Of a DNA stretch of 64,000 nt, positions 22,113 to 32,635 are shown piece by piece. Each line of letters begins with the position of its first letter. The first letter of the stretch is position 1. The stretch is from assembly GCA_037349315.1 (NCBI GenBank), contig JBAIAC010000026.1, forward strand, positions 868,001-932,000, written 5' to 3'. The translations under genes and the position numbers were made by a program. The notes under the pieces were generated by a model. That model was not told the origin of the DNA. It did not search any database and saw only the letters and a list, made by a program, of their open reading frames with translations. The DNA comes from Chelydra serpentina (taxonomy: Eukaryota; Chordata; Testudines; Chelydridae).

Positions 22113-22348
22113 AGTGACAAAGGGTCCTGTGGCACCTTATAGACTAACAGAGGTATTGAAGCATAAGCTTTCGTGGGTGAATACCCACTTCGGATGCAAG
22201 CTTGCAAGCCTCCACTGCTTGCATCCGAAGAAGTGGGTATTCACCCACGAAAGCTTATGCTTCAATACCTCTGTTAGCCTATAAGGTGCCACAGGACCCT
22301 TTGTTGCTTCTACAGATCCAGACTAACATGGCTACCCCTCTGATACTT
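22113..22348. mobile_element. Head-to-head palindromic repeat (inverted dimer)
   Basis: Left arm 22117-22201 and right arm 22217-22304 are reverse complements apart from one mismatch and a 3-base gap. Both carry CCTGTGGCACCTTATAG and AAGCTTTCGTGGGTGAATAC. The right arm extends to GGGGTAGCCATGTTAG (as reverse complement). Flanks GAGACAATGA (22103-22112) and GAGCCAATGA (22349-22358) look like a 10-bp target duplication. Confidence 0.88.
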
Positions 22349-22358
22349 GAGCCAATGA

Positions 22359-23010
22359 GTTCACACTCCTGTGGCTCTTTTGGGTAATGTAGATTGCTAA
22401 TTCAGCTCCTGAACCACTGGAGTCTGGGCATCACCCATTATTTCTCAGCTCATCCACGCCTGCTGCTCTCATGTGTTGAAAACCACAGTCCTCCACGGAG
22501 CCTGGTTCCGGGCTGCCATGGAAATCATGCATTGCATCTCTGAGACATGAAGATTCCATCTGAGCCATAGCAGGGTGATGGATCCGTGCTTAGAAGCAGT
22601 TAAAGCCTCTGAGGCAATATAAGTCCCTTGACAGATTGCTGCCTCTGTCAAGCTTCGGGTGTCATCGGAGGGCTGGACCGGTGTTGGGGCCCCTGGGCAC
22701 GAGTGCCCCAGTTCGCATTGGAGCCCCTTGTGCTAGCTCTGCACAGACCCATCAGGAGCTTTGAAGAATTTACAATCTGAGGGTGAACTGTTGGGTTTAG
22801 AAGAATTGACTAGTAGGAATGTGTCCCCTTTTTGGCTGATGTTCAGTAGACTTCTCTGTATTGCAGTGAGACACAATCTCCCTCATGTAAATAGCTCTCC
22901 TGCCTCAGTAAACTGAAATGACTTGAAGGGACTGTTTCTTCTGACCCCCACCCCCCCTCTCCTTTACAGCAGAGCCAGTGCAGATTTGAACCCCAAACCT
23001 GAATGCTTTG
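22359..23010. other. FA2H intron 1, unassigned
   Basis: No recognisable feature. A C-rich run lies at 22945-22960. Confidence 0.35.
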
Positions 23011-23169
23011 GACACACATGAGCATGTGAAATCACAGCTGCAATGGAAGCTGCCTTGCAACCTTTCCTCGAGCGGGTGCTGCTGTCCATGGCCCAGTGTC
23101 CTCTGGTTCAGCCAGCGCTCCCGAGTTTTCACTCTCTTCTCCAGTCATCTCTTTTCTGTTCTCTGCCCA
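23011..23169 (+). repeat. Duplicated block, copy 2
   Basis: Matches 20770-20939 (see that entry). It lies 2.2 kb downstream in the same orientation. Flanking sequences on both sides are unrelated to those of copy 1. Confidence 0.9.
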
Positions 23170-24129
23170 GATCTTGCTGATGACTATAGACCAAATCAGC
23201 ACTACCCAGCAGACTCCTGCCTCGCCCCAGCCACTCCATCCAACCACTCCTTCCTTTTTTCCATGCAGTTACTCCCCGACGTTTTCTCTGTTCTAACCCT
23301 TCAGCCTGTCCCATCGGGTCCAGTCCCTTACCCCTCGTTTCCCTTATTATCTCATTCCTTCTCTCAACCTCTGGGTCCTTTCTCCTTTTAAAAAAAACCC
23401 CTTCTCTCACTCACTATTCCTGAAGGGAGACTTCCCTGACCCCACACCCCAGGGCTTGCATGTGCTCTGTTCTTGCTGGCTCAGCTTCCTTCAGGCTGAC
23501 TTCCACCGTCTTGGCACTGCTGCAACCAGTGACCTTGCCAAGGGCAATGACCAGCGACGCGTCGCCAAAGCAAAGGGTCTACTCAATCTCTCCTTTGGGG
23601 GTCCCATGCCCTCTTTTAGCCCCGTCTCTCTGGATATTCCTCAGAGTTCAGTCCTTGGTCCCCCTGCTCATCAATCTGCGTTCTTTCCTTCAACAGTCTC
23701 ATCTGTCCCCTTCTTAATTCTGCTTTATTTACTGCCCTGCCTTCTATACTTGGAACAGCCTCCCTCTGCCCAGCCTCCAAGCATCTGCTGTCTTGGCATT
23801 CAGGATCATTCCATATTTGCCCAACCTCCTATGGCCAATTGACCAAGGAGGTCTGCTGCTACCACCCTCCTTCCTCAGCCTCTGAATTATCTGCATTGCA
23901 CTTTTCTGTCTTTGTCTGGGCAGGTCCCTGTCCTGAGGCACTTAGACTCTTTTGTGAGGCATTGTGCATCCCTATGATGCCAGTTTAGTTTAATATTAAT
24001 GCTGGAGAATTAATGAACAAACTTAGCTCTGGCTTCATATTGGGCATCTCCATGACTAATGAATTCCCTTAGTTTTGGGAGGTATGGACAGACGGTCTTA
24101 GTCTCAGACTTCTGTTCCCTTTTATTACA
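23170..24129. other. FA2H intron 1, CT-rich, possible L2 relic
   Basis: 23440-23900 has the CT-rich wording of a decayed L2 LINE (cctgccttctatacttggaa, gaacagcctccctctgccc). Not enough to delimit. Confidence 0.3.
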
Positions 24130-24655
24130 GTTGGAAAAGGGCAACAAAATGATGAAGGGTGTGGAACAGCTTCCACATGAGGAGAGCCCGAAATGAGACT
24201 ATTAAGGGGGGAGCTGATAGAGGTCTATAAAATCATGAATGAGGTGGAAAAACTGAGTAGGGAAGTGTTATTTAGCCCTTTACGTGAAACAAGAACCAGG
24301 GGTCACCTAACAGAATTCGTAGGCAGCAGGATTAAGACAAAAGGAAGAGCCTCTTCACACAATGCACGGTCAACGTGTGGAATTTGTTGCCGGGGATATT
24401 GTGAAGGTCAAAAGTATAACTGGGTTCAAAGAAGAACTAGGTGAGTTCATGGAGGACAGGTCTGTCAGGGACACAACCCAGTGCTCTGGGTGTCCCTAAA
24501 TTTCTGACTGCCAAGAGCTGGGACTGGGTGATGGGATGAATCACTGGAAATAGTCCTGTTCTGTTTATGTCCTGTCTCCACTGTCAGGAGACAGGACACT
24601 GGGCTAGATGGACCATTAGCCTGAACCAGTCTGGCAGTGCTTATGTTCCGCTCTT
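24130..24655 (+). mobile_element. CR1 LINE 3' fragment, subfamily B
   Basis: Reads LRGELIEVYKIMN (24193 onward), then the conserved TRTRGHLTEFVGSR block, and ends with GGGCTAGATGGACCATTAG and GCTTATGTTCC. Several frameshifts. Confidence 0.8.
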
Positions 24656-25407
24656 CCCTGTCCCAAAGCTGTCAATCTTTAACTTTCCTGTTCTCGTATC
24701 CCACTCCTTCTTTCGGAACTATGGGTGACGTGGTCAAATGAGGATGAAGGCTTCTGTACAGAAGTTGTCAAGATTCATTTCCATGTCAAGATTTTTCATA
24801 AAGGCATTTTTGTGGCTCTAAAGGGACTCTCCCCCTCGCTGATCAGGAAGTGCTTTGTGGTACCTTGTTGATATGGATCTCCAGACCTAGGTGGCCCTCT
24901 GGCACCATTGTCCGAACAGCCTGTGCAGTGGGGCTCCTCTTAGGGTAGACTCGAGAGCTTCCCTATTTTCCACGTGTGCTGAAGCAATGGGTTTTAGAAC
25001 TTGTGAAGTGAGGGAGGAATGGATAGACTGAGGGGGGGAAGTTCAGCTAGGCCGGTCACGCCCACCATGGGCAATGTATTTGGAAGAACTCCATCCTGAA
25101 GAGGCCAGTAATATGTCATGCAGCTCCCCTAGGATGCTATTTTCATACACCTCTCACTCTGTGGCTAAGGAAGGGCACTCAAACGCTAAGTTTTGAGTGG
25201 CTTTTCTCCAACAACTTTAGGATTACATTCTTCAGAAGCAGAACTCAGGCAGGGTGTTTTAACCAACCTCTCTGTGCCACCTCTATAGTAGAGCAGGAAT
25301 TTTACTCAGGGTTTCAGACAACTCCAATTTGGATGAAACTGGATATGCAAACTCTTAGCCTTGCTGCTTGTGCAGTGCGGGTATCTTCCTGGCGAATTCT
25401 GTTCCCT
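24656..25407. other. FA2H intron 1, unassigned
   Basis: No recognisable feature. Confidence 0.35.
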
Positions 25408-25772
25408 GTAGGGCTGTCAAGCGATTAAACAAATTAATCGTGATTAATCGTGCTATTAAACAATAATAGAATACCATTTATTAAAATTGTGGATGTTTTC
25501 TACATTTTTCAAATATATTGATTTCAATTAAAACATAGAATACAAAGTGTACAGTGCTCACTTTATATTTTTATTACAAATATTTCCACTGTAAATATGA
25601 TAAAATAGTATTTTTCAATTCCCCTCATACAAGTACTGTAATGCAATCTCTTTATCATGAAAGTGCAACTTACAAATGTATTTTTGTTACATAACTGCAC
25701 TCAAACAAAACAATGTAAAACTTTACAGCCTACAAGTCCATTCAGTCCTACTTCTTGTTCAGCCAATCGTTA
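25408..25772. mobile_element. AT-rich dispersed repeat, unclassified
   Basis: Starts GGGCTGTCAAGCGATTAAAC and contains GAATACAAAGTGTACAGTGC and CATACAAGTACTGTAATGC, phrases I recognise as a common reptile repeat. It is cut by the antisense CR1 at 25774. Family name not known to me. Confidence 0.55.
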
Positions 25773-25773
25773 T

Positions 25774-26345
25774 GACATAAGAACGGCCATACTGGGTCAG
25801 ACCAAAGGTCCATCCAGCCCAGTATCGTGTCTACCAACACTGGCCAATGCCAAGTGCCCCGGAGTGAGTGGACCTAACAGGTAATGATCAAGTGATCTCT
25901 CTCCTGCCATCCATCACCCCCCTCTGACAAACAGAGGCTAAGGACACCATTCCTTACCCATCCTGGCTAATAGCCATTAATGGACTTAACCTCCATGAAT
26001 TTATCCAGTTCTCTTTTTTAAACCCTGTTATATTCCTAGCCTTCACAACCTCCTCAGGCAAGGAGTTCCACAGGTTGACTGCGCTGTGTGAAGAACTTCC
26101 TTTTATTTGTTTTAAACCTGCTGCCCATTAATTTAATTTGGTGACCCCTAGTTCTTATATTATGGGATAAAGTAAATAACTTTTCCTTATTCACTTTCTC
26201 CACACCACTCATGATTTTACATCCCCTCATCATATCCCCCCAGTCTCCTCTTTTCCAAGCTGAAAAGTCCTAGCCTCTTTAATCTCTCCTCATATCGGAC
26301 CCGTTCCAAACCCCTAATCATTTTAGTTGCCCTTCTCTGAACACT
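25774..26345 (-). mobile_element. CR1 LINE 3' fragment, subfamily B
   Basis: Begins (on +) CATAAGAACGGCCATACTGG, the reverse complement of the B-type 3' end. It then shows the antisense of the C-terminal RT block with AGGAGTTCCACAGG and CTCTCCTCATATCGG. Confidence 0.85.
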
Positions 26346-28598
26346 TTGTGTTCCAAATGCTGAGCAGAGAAAGAGGACAGAGGCAGAATGTTTCACTTCG
26401 TTTAACCACTATAGTAATTCCCCAGGACTTTGCTTTCAAGGCACAGGGGCTTGCATCTGCATGCTCTTCGGTGATGCTGTGAACGTAAACTGAATGCGAT
26501 GGGTGGCAGAAGCCAGGCGGCTTTAATTTGGCCTCCAGTCTCTCAAACACATGCTTTGAAGAATTCACCATCAACAGGTGCCAGCAGTGAATTTATGACT
26601 CTCAACAAGTAGCTGGCCTGGTCTAGAAAATGTGTCCTGAATACATGCTCCCTAAGGTGAATGCCTGACCAGGTAACCCAGCTGGTGAAGTGTGTGTGAG
26701 AGAGGACGTGGCAACAGTTACTGGTGAGGGTGTCTTTCGTGAGACCTGTTGCCATGAATTCACTAGCTTTCCATCACAGGTGGATCTGGCACTGTCGAGC
26801 TCATGGTGAACAACAACCAAATGAACTCCGCTTTGCAAAGTTAGGCTGGATCTGGTGGAAAATCCAAATTGTACAGGCTTTGACTGCCCCAAGAGATACT
26901 GTAGTGGCTGGACAAGCCGTCTACTGCAGCAGTTCCTGGGCTTGATTCACCACTGTAACTTCAGTAACTCCATGGGAATCAATGGAGTTCTACCAGCGCA
27001 GAACTGGATTAATGTACTGGAGCCTCAGGCCCCTTGTTTGTAACTAGATTTTAGCTTGTTGACTTCTGGACAATGGGCCAACTGAAGGCTGCCTCCTACT
27101 TTATTGCTCGTTCCAGCTGAAGGCGTGGGGTCGGCTTTTGGAAATGCAGTCTAATCAGTCTTGGGACTGGAGCTGCCTTTGTGTTTTTAAGATGGCATGT
27201 TTTGTGGCTGGGAGGAATTGGTGTGGCCACGTCCACTAACTCTGAGCGTCTGATCTGAAGCAGCGTTTGGCAGCTCTGCGTGGGTGTCTGTGTGGGCTTA
27301 CAAATCTCAGCCATGCAAGCGTGTCAGAGAAGGGAGGGAGGAACGGAGACTGCATCTGCAGGGAGGATGCCTAAGGAGATACTAAGTGACTTTCCAGCTT
27401 CTCTTGTCAGTGTTGCATATATGAGTTTGGTTGGGCGCAAACAAACTGCGGGATGGAGAGGGGGCAGCATGGAATTCTTGCCAGGCTGGGGATCAGAACT
27501 CCAGGGCTCCCCTCTGGTGTGAGAAGCGGAGTCTCTAACTCTTCTCAGCCAGTTCAGTTCTGTCCTGTCCGCAGCAGGCGGTCAATGCTGGAGTGTCTCA
27601 GCACAACTCTCTCTCTTTACCTGGTGGGCCATCCTCTCTAGGGACCGGTTGCTGTCCCTTCTGTGTTCAGGAAGTTAGAGGGGGTAGGGGAGCATGAAGG
27701 CTATTGAGGATGTGATTGTGTCTTAACACTCGCTGCTAGGAGCAGCCTTTCCAGACACCCTCTGCACATGTTAAATGGAGAAATCCTCAAAACACATGGC
27801 CTCTGGGAAGCCCATCCGAGTTACAAGCATTTCAGTGTGAGGTGGATTCATCTGTGTGAGGGGCTCCTGCCCTGGTGCGTGCTGCTGGCCCCCGGCAGTG
27901 CCTTGTGTCTGAATTATTGTCTAGTCTCTGCTCCCTCGGGGTAGGGGACGAGACGTGGTCCCACTCCGTGGTGTTTGCAGCGTGACACATGCTCTGTCAG
28001 TGCATCACAGATACACCTACCTGCCCTTGACGGCTGCGTGGGCCTGCAGTTAATGTCCGTTTCCCGAGCCCAGTAAAATATTAGGCAGGGAAGGGTGCTC
28101 TGGGAAGTCTGGCTCCACTTGTAGTACTGGGGAAATACTCGGCCCATCCTTCCATTACCAAAGCACGCAGTAACTTCAGAATGCTCAGCAACCCCCTTGG
28201 TACCAGGCTGGAACAACCTTGGAGGTTGAAGGCTGCTAGCCCTAGAATGGGTACAGCATGGCCTGTGGCCTGGCAAGCATCTTGCGCACTCTGCCCCTGC
28301 TAATGCACCATAAATCTGCCCTCGAGGGGGCATAGCTAGGCGTCCCAAGGGAATTCAGGTGTTTTGACCCAGTCACTCTACTGACAGGTGGTCAGCAAGG
28401 CTGATGGTGAAAATGGCTTTTGTGCTGTGATTATAGCTGCCGTCTCCATGGAATCTCTCTGTAATGCAGGCCCTAGTCATGGCGCAGGACCCCACTGGGC
28501 GAGGCACACAAACACTGAACACCCAGATGGTCCCACTTTCAGTCAATACTGGCAGCAGGCTGGGGCTGCATTTGAATGAGTGACCTAGCAAAGAGAGG
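26346..28598. other. FA2H intron 1, unassigned 2.2 kb
   Basis: No exon, RNA gene or clear mobile element recognised. Short unconvincing open frames only. Confidence 0.35.
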
Positions 28599-28712
28599 TT
28601 TCAGAGTAGCAGCCGTGTTAGTCTGTGTCAGCAAAAAGAACAGGAGTCCGTGTGGCACCTTAGAGACTAACACATTTATTTCAGCATAAGCTTTCGTGGG
28701 CTACAGCTCTTG
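28599..28712. mobile_element. Single-arm member of the palindromic repeat family
   Basis: TTTCAGAGTAGCAGCCGTG, GTCCGTGTGGCACCTTAG and AGCATAAGCTTTCGTGGGC correspond to one arm of the elements at 22113 and 33947. No inverted partner follows. Confidence 0.75.
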
Positions 28713-29010
28713 ATCCCATTGTCAGGTTCGGGTGCCCCCTCCCCACCCCCTTTGGATCCTTCCATCTCTGGCTCGTCTGTTGGAAGCGGTTACTGAGCTG
28801 GGAAAGTGAAACTGAAAAAGCCAGTAGAAGCTTCATAGGTTACAGTGGACCAGCCCTTATCCGATGCTGGCTCTTTGCAATGAAGCTGTGATAAGGATAG
28901 ACTGAGCCTTGCTGACTGAGCACTGCACACCTCTGAGGAAAATCTACCCCCAGATGAGAAGCTGTGAAAGGTGCAACGTTCTGTCATGAGGAACCAGGCT
29001 TCGTGTCATC

Positions 29011-29678
29011 CACAGGCATGCGCACAGGGTGTGCCCAGGCACAACCTAATGCAGGGGCAGGGCCGGCTCTAGCTTTTTTGCCGCCCCAAGTGGCCTCCCC
29101 CCCCCCCCCCCCCCCAAGCCGCGGCCGGAGCTGCAGAAGCGGGGAAAAAAGAGCCTGTCCTGTCTGGCCCCTGAGCTCACCGGGGAGGCTCCCTCTCTGC
29201 AACACACCACCGCATGGGCAGCTCTCTGGGGGGCGGGGCAGCGCAGCAGCGTGTCTGGCTCCGGCCGGTGCTCTGAGCGGTGTAGTAAGGGGGCCAGGGC
29301 CGGGGTTTGGATAAGGGGCAGGGAGTCCTGAGAGGCAGTCAGGGGATGGTGTGGGGTCCTGGGGGGTGGGTGGTTAGGGGTGAGGGGTCTCTGGAGGGGG
29401 CAGTCAGGGAGCAGGGGGGCTTAGATAGGGGATGGGATCTCGGGGTGGTGGTTAGGGGCAAGGGGTCTCTGGAGGGGGCAGTCAGGGAACAAGGAGCAGC
29501 GGGGCATAGGGTGTGGGGTTCTGGGGGTGGTGGCTAGGGGCAGGGGGGTCTCTGGAGGGGGCAGTCAGGACAAGGAGCGGGAGGGGGGGCGTTGGATAGG
29601 TCAGGGATTCTGAGGGAGGCAGTCAGGGGACAGGAAGTGGGAGGCACACCGTAATGAAATGTGTTGCGCACGCCTATG
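29011..29678. mobile_element. Non-autonomous hAT-like element carrying a minisatellite
   Basis: Ends CACAGGCATGCGC and GCGCACGCCTATG are inverted repeats. Flanks GTGTCATC (29003-29010) and GTGTCGTC (29679-29686) match at 7 of 8. Inside, at 29058, sits the terminus of the 2108-type element (CAGGGCCGGCTCTAG), then a C run at 29097-29115 and a minisatellite. Confidence 0.75.
29300..29650. repeat. G-rich minisatellite, unit about 80 bp
   Basis: The phrase GTCTCTGGAGGGGGCAGTCA starts at 29387, 29465 and 29548, giving spacings of 78 and 83. Partial units flank these. It lies inside the hAT-like element at 29011-29678. Confidence 0.8.
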
Positions 29679-29686
29679 GTGTCGTC

Positions 29687-30224
29687 TTTAAACATGTTCT
29701 GCTTTTGGGTGTGCTCTCTCCTCAGGAGTGAAGGGTGTAGTGGAAAAACATGTGCAATCGTTCAATAACCTTAGCTAGCAGGCATTTTTCTTTGCTGCTA
29801 TTTAATGATCTTTGTGACACTCGGTTGTAGTAATGGTAATAAATGCAACTTCCCAAATTCAGCGCCATGGTAGAGGCCTCCCTTTAAATCTAAAAAGCTC
29901 TAACTAGCTACTTTGGCAGGGAAAATGTCAACACCAGATATCTGTGGGTGGGTGCTGCTTTGGATTTCTTTTGTTCTACTGAGGGTTAAGCACTTCATAG
30001 GCTATTTAGTCTATGAGCCGGAGCAGCCCAATGTAATGTCATACCCAAGGGAGTAAAATGCTGCCAGAGAGTAAATGCTTACTTCTCATGGGTGCCTGGC
30101 CTGCAAAAGTCAGACGCTGCCAACGATCTGTCATGTTTTGTTCTGGAAATGGCTGGTTACCCAACACGCAACCATTAGTGTCTGAAGTATTTCATTAATA
30201 GAATAGCCAATGTGATGCCAATTT
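29687..30224. other. FA2H intron 1, unassigned
   Basis: No recognisable feature. Confidence 0.35.
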
Positions 30225-31390
30225 TTTTTAAAGGGTTCCAGAAGTGATCCCGGCAATTACAGGCCTGTAAGCCTGACTTCAGTACCGGGCAAACTGGTTG
30301 AAACTATAATAAAGAACAATATTGTCAGACATATAGATGAACATAATTTGTTGAGGAAGAGTCAACATGGTTTTAGTAAAGGGAAATCATGCCTCACCAA
30401 CCTACTAGAATTCTTTGAGGGGGGTCAACAAGCATGTGGACCAAGGGGATCCAGTGGATACAGTGTACTTAGATTTTCAGAAAGCCTTTGACAAGGTCCC
30501 TCACCAAAGGCTCTTATGCAAAGTAAGCTGTCATGGGATAAGAGGGAAGGTGCTCTCATGCATTGGTAACTGGTTAAAAGATGGGAAACAAAGGGTAGGT
30601 ATAAATGGTCAGTTTTCAGAATGGAGTGAGGTAAATAGTGGTGTCCCCCCAGGGGTCTGTTCAGGGACCAGTCCTATTCAACATATTCATAAATGATCTG
30701 GAAAAAGGGGTAAGCAGTGAGGTGGCAAAATGTGCAGATGATACAAAATTACTCAAGATAGTTAAGACCCAGGCAGACTGCAAAGAGCTACAAAAGGATC
30801 TCTCAAAACTGGGTGACTGGGCAACAAAATGGCAGATGAAATTTAATGTTGATAAATGCAAAGTAATGCACATTGGAAAGCGTAATCCCAACTATACATA
30901 TAAAATGATGGGGTCTAAATTAGCTGTTACCACTCAAGAAAGATCTTGGCGTCATTGTGGATATTCTCTGAAAACATCCTCTCAATGTGCAGTGGCAGTC
31001 AAAAAAGCGAACACAATGCTGGGAATAATTAAGAAAGGGATAGATAATAGGACAGAAAATATCATGTTGCCTCTATATAAATCCATGGTATGTCCACACC
31101 TTGAATACTGTATGCAGATGTGGTCGCCCCATCTCAAAAAAGATATATTGGAATTGGAAAAGGTTCAGAAAAGGGCACCAAACATGATTAGGGGCATAGA
31201 ACGGCTTCCGTATGAGGAGAGATTAGTAAGACTGTGACTTTTCAGCTTGGAAAAGAGACAACTAAGGGGAGATATGATTGAGGTCCATAAAATCATGACT
31301 GGTGTAGCGAAAGAAGTGTTGTTTATTACTTCTCATAACACGAGAACTAGGGGTCACCAGATGAAATTAATAGGCAGCAGGAGGGAGCCT
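30225..31390 (+). mobile_element. CR1 LINE fragment, subfamily B, decayed RT
   Basis: Encodes, across frameshifts, a reverse transcriptase from [22 protein letters not shown] residues, through VYLDFQKAFDKVPHQRLL, SGVP and VLFNIFIND. The catalytic FADD reads CADD (KCADDTKLLK). The C-terminal part is [14 protein letters not shown]. Clear frameshift near 30650 and others after 31230. The 3' end is lost at about 31385. Confidence 0.9.
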
Positions 31391-31466
31391 CCCCGTGTGT
31401 CTGACTCTGAGGCAGCAAGGAGACGCTTGCACTGCCTATGGCTCAAGGTCACCTGAATAACTAGCC

Positions 31467-32413
31467 TGGCGTGGGCAAACTATGGCCCGTGGGCCAGATC
31501 CGGCCCCTCAGGGCTTTGGATCCGGCCCGCGGGATTGCCACCCCCGTGGCGCTGAGGGCCCCGCTCCACTCTGGGAAGCGGCCGGCACCATGTTCCTGCG
31601 GCCCCTGGAGGGGGGGGAGGAGGGCTGAGCACACTGCCCTTGCCTGTGGGTACCTGCCCCGAATCATAGAATCATAGAATATCAGGGTTGGAAGGGACCT
31701 TAGGAGGTCATCTAGTCCAACCCCCTGCTCAAAGCAGGACCAATCCCCAATTTTTGCCCCAGATCCCTAAATGGCCCCCTCAAGGATTGAACTCACAACC
31801 CTGGGTTTAGCAGGCCAATGCTCAAACCACTGAGCTATCCCTCCCCCCAGGGAACTGCAGCCAATGGGAGCTTCGGGGCAGGTACCCACAGGCAAGGGCA
31901 GTGCGCTCAGCCCTTCTCTCTCCCCTCCCCCCCCGCCCCCAGGGGCTGCAGGAACGTGATGCCGGCCGCTTCCTGGAGCGGCCCAGCTCGGGGCCAGAGC
32001 AGGCAGGCCCTGGCCCTGGTGCGTGCCGCTGCCACCCCGAAGCCACTCCAGGTAAGCGGTGCCAGGCTGGAGCCCGCATCCCTGCTCTGAGCCCCCTGCC
32101 ACACCCCACACCCCTCCTGTACCCCAACCCCCTTCCCTGAGCCCCCTCCCACACTCCGCACCCCCTCCTGCACCACTGCCCTGAGCCCCCTCCCAGACTG
32201 TGCACCCCCTCCTGCACCAACCCCCTTCCCTGAGCCCCCTTTTATACTCCACACCTCTCCTCTGCCCCAACCCCTTGCCCTGAGCCCCTTCCTGCACACC
32301 GCACCCCTTCCCACACCCCGCATTCCCTCCCGCACCCCAGCCCCCTTTCATGGCCCTGCATGCAATTTCCCCACCCAAAGGTGGCCTTCGGGCCAAAAAG
32401 TTTGCCCACCCTG
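31467..32413. mobile_element. GC-rich fold-back hAT-like element with SINE insertion
   Basis: Ends GTGGGCAAACTATGGCCC and GGCCAAAAAGTTTGCCCAC are inverted. Flanks AACTAGCC (31459-31466) and AACTAGAC (32414-32421) match at 7 of 8. An internal inverted repeat pairs about 31561-31662 with 31873-31985 (shared GTGGGTACCTGCCCC and its complement). The tortoise-type SINE lies in the loop. The right half is C-rich with an irregular 'ctgagccccctcccacac' repeat. Confidence 0.75.
31662..31849 (-). mobile_element. tRNA-derived SINE of tortoise type with CR1 tail
   Basis: On the - strand: A box TAGCTCAGTGG (31827-31837), B box GAGTTCAATCC (31784-31794), a linker, then a tail of about 75 bases that matches the CR1 3' end at 7020-7100 (CTGCTTTGAGCAGGGGGTTGG through CCTTCCAACCC), ending in ATTCTATGATTCTATGATTC. 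This is the classic SINE that borrows the LINE 3' end for retroposition. It is a SINE, not a tRNA gene. Confidence 0.93.
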
Positions 32414-32569
32414 AACTAGACCCTCAGTCTGCAAGGCTGCGAACCAGAGCTCTTCCACCACCAAACTAGCTGTATTTTTAAATAGTACATAGATCCCTGT
32501 GTGATAGGTACTAGGAAAAGCATCACAAACAAGACTGCAGCCCCTCAAGTACTCTAAAGAGCTCAGATC

Positions 32570-32635
32570 ATAGAATCTCAGGGTTGGAAGGGACCTCAGG
32601 AGGTCACCTAGTCCCACCCCCTGCTCAATGCGGGA
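32570..32635 (-). mobile_element. CR1 LINE 3'-end scrap
   Basis: ATCATAGAATCTCAGGGTTGG, GGGACCTCAGGAGGTCA and CCCCCTGCTCAATGC form the reverse complement of the CR1 subfamily A 3' end. Confidence 0.8.

Noticed and set aside
31784..31837. tRNA gene suggested by A and B boxes
   Set aside because: The boxes belong to a SINE head followed by a LINE-type tail. There is no complete cloverleaf.
31767..32396. 209-codon Gly-rich open frame on the - strand
   Set aside because: Antisense of the C-rich right half of a transposon.
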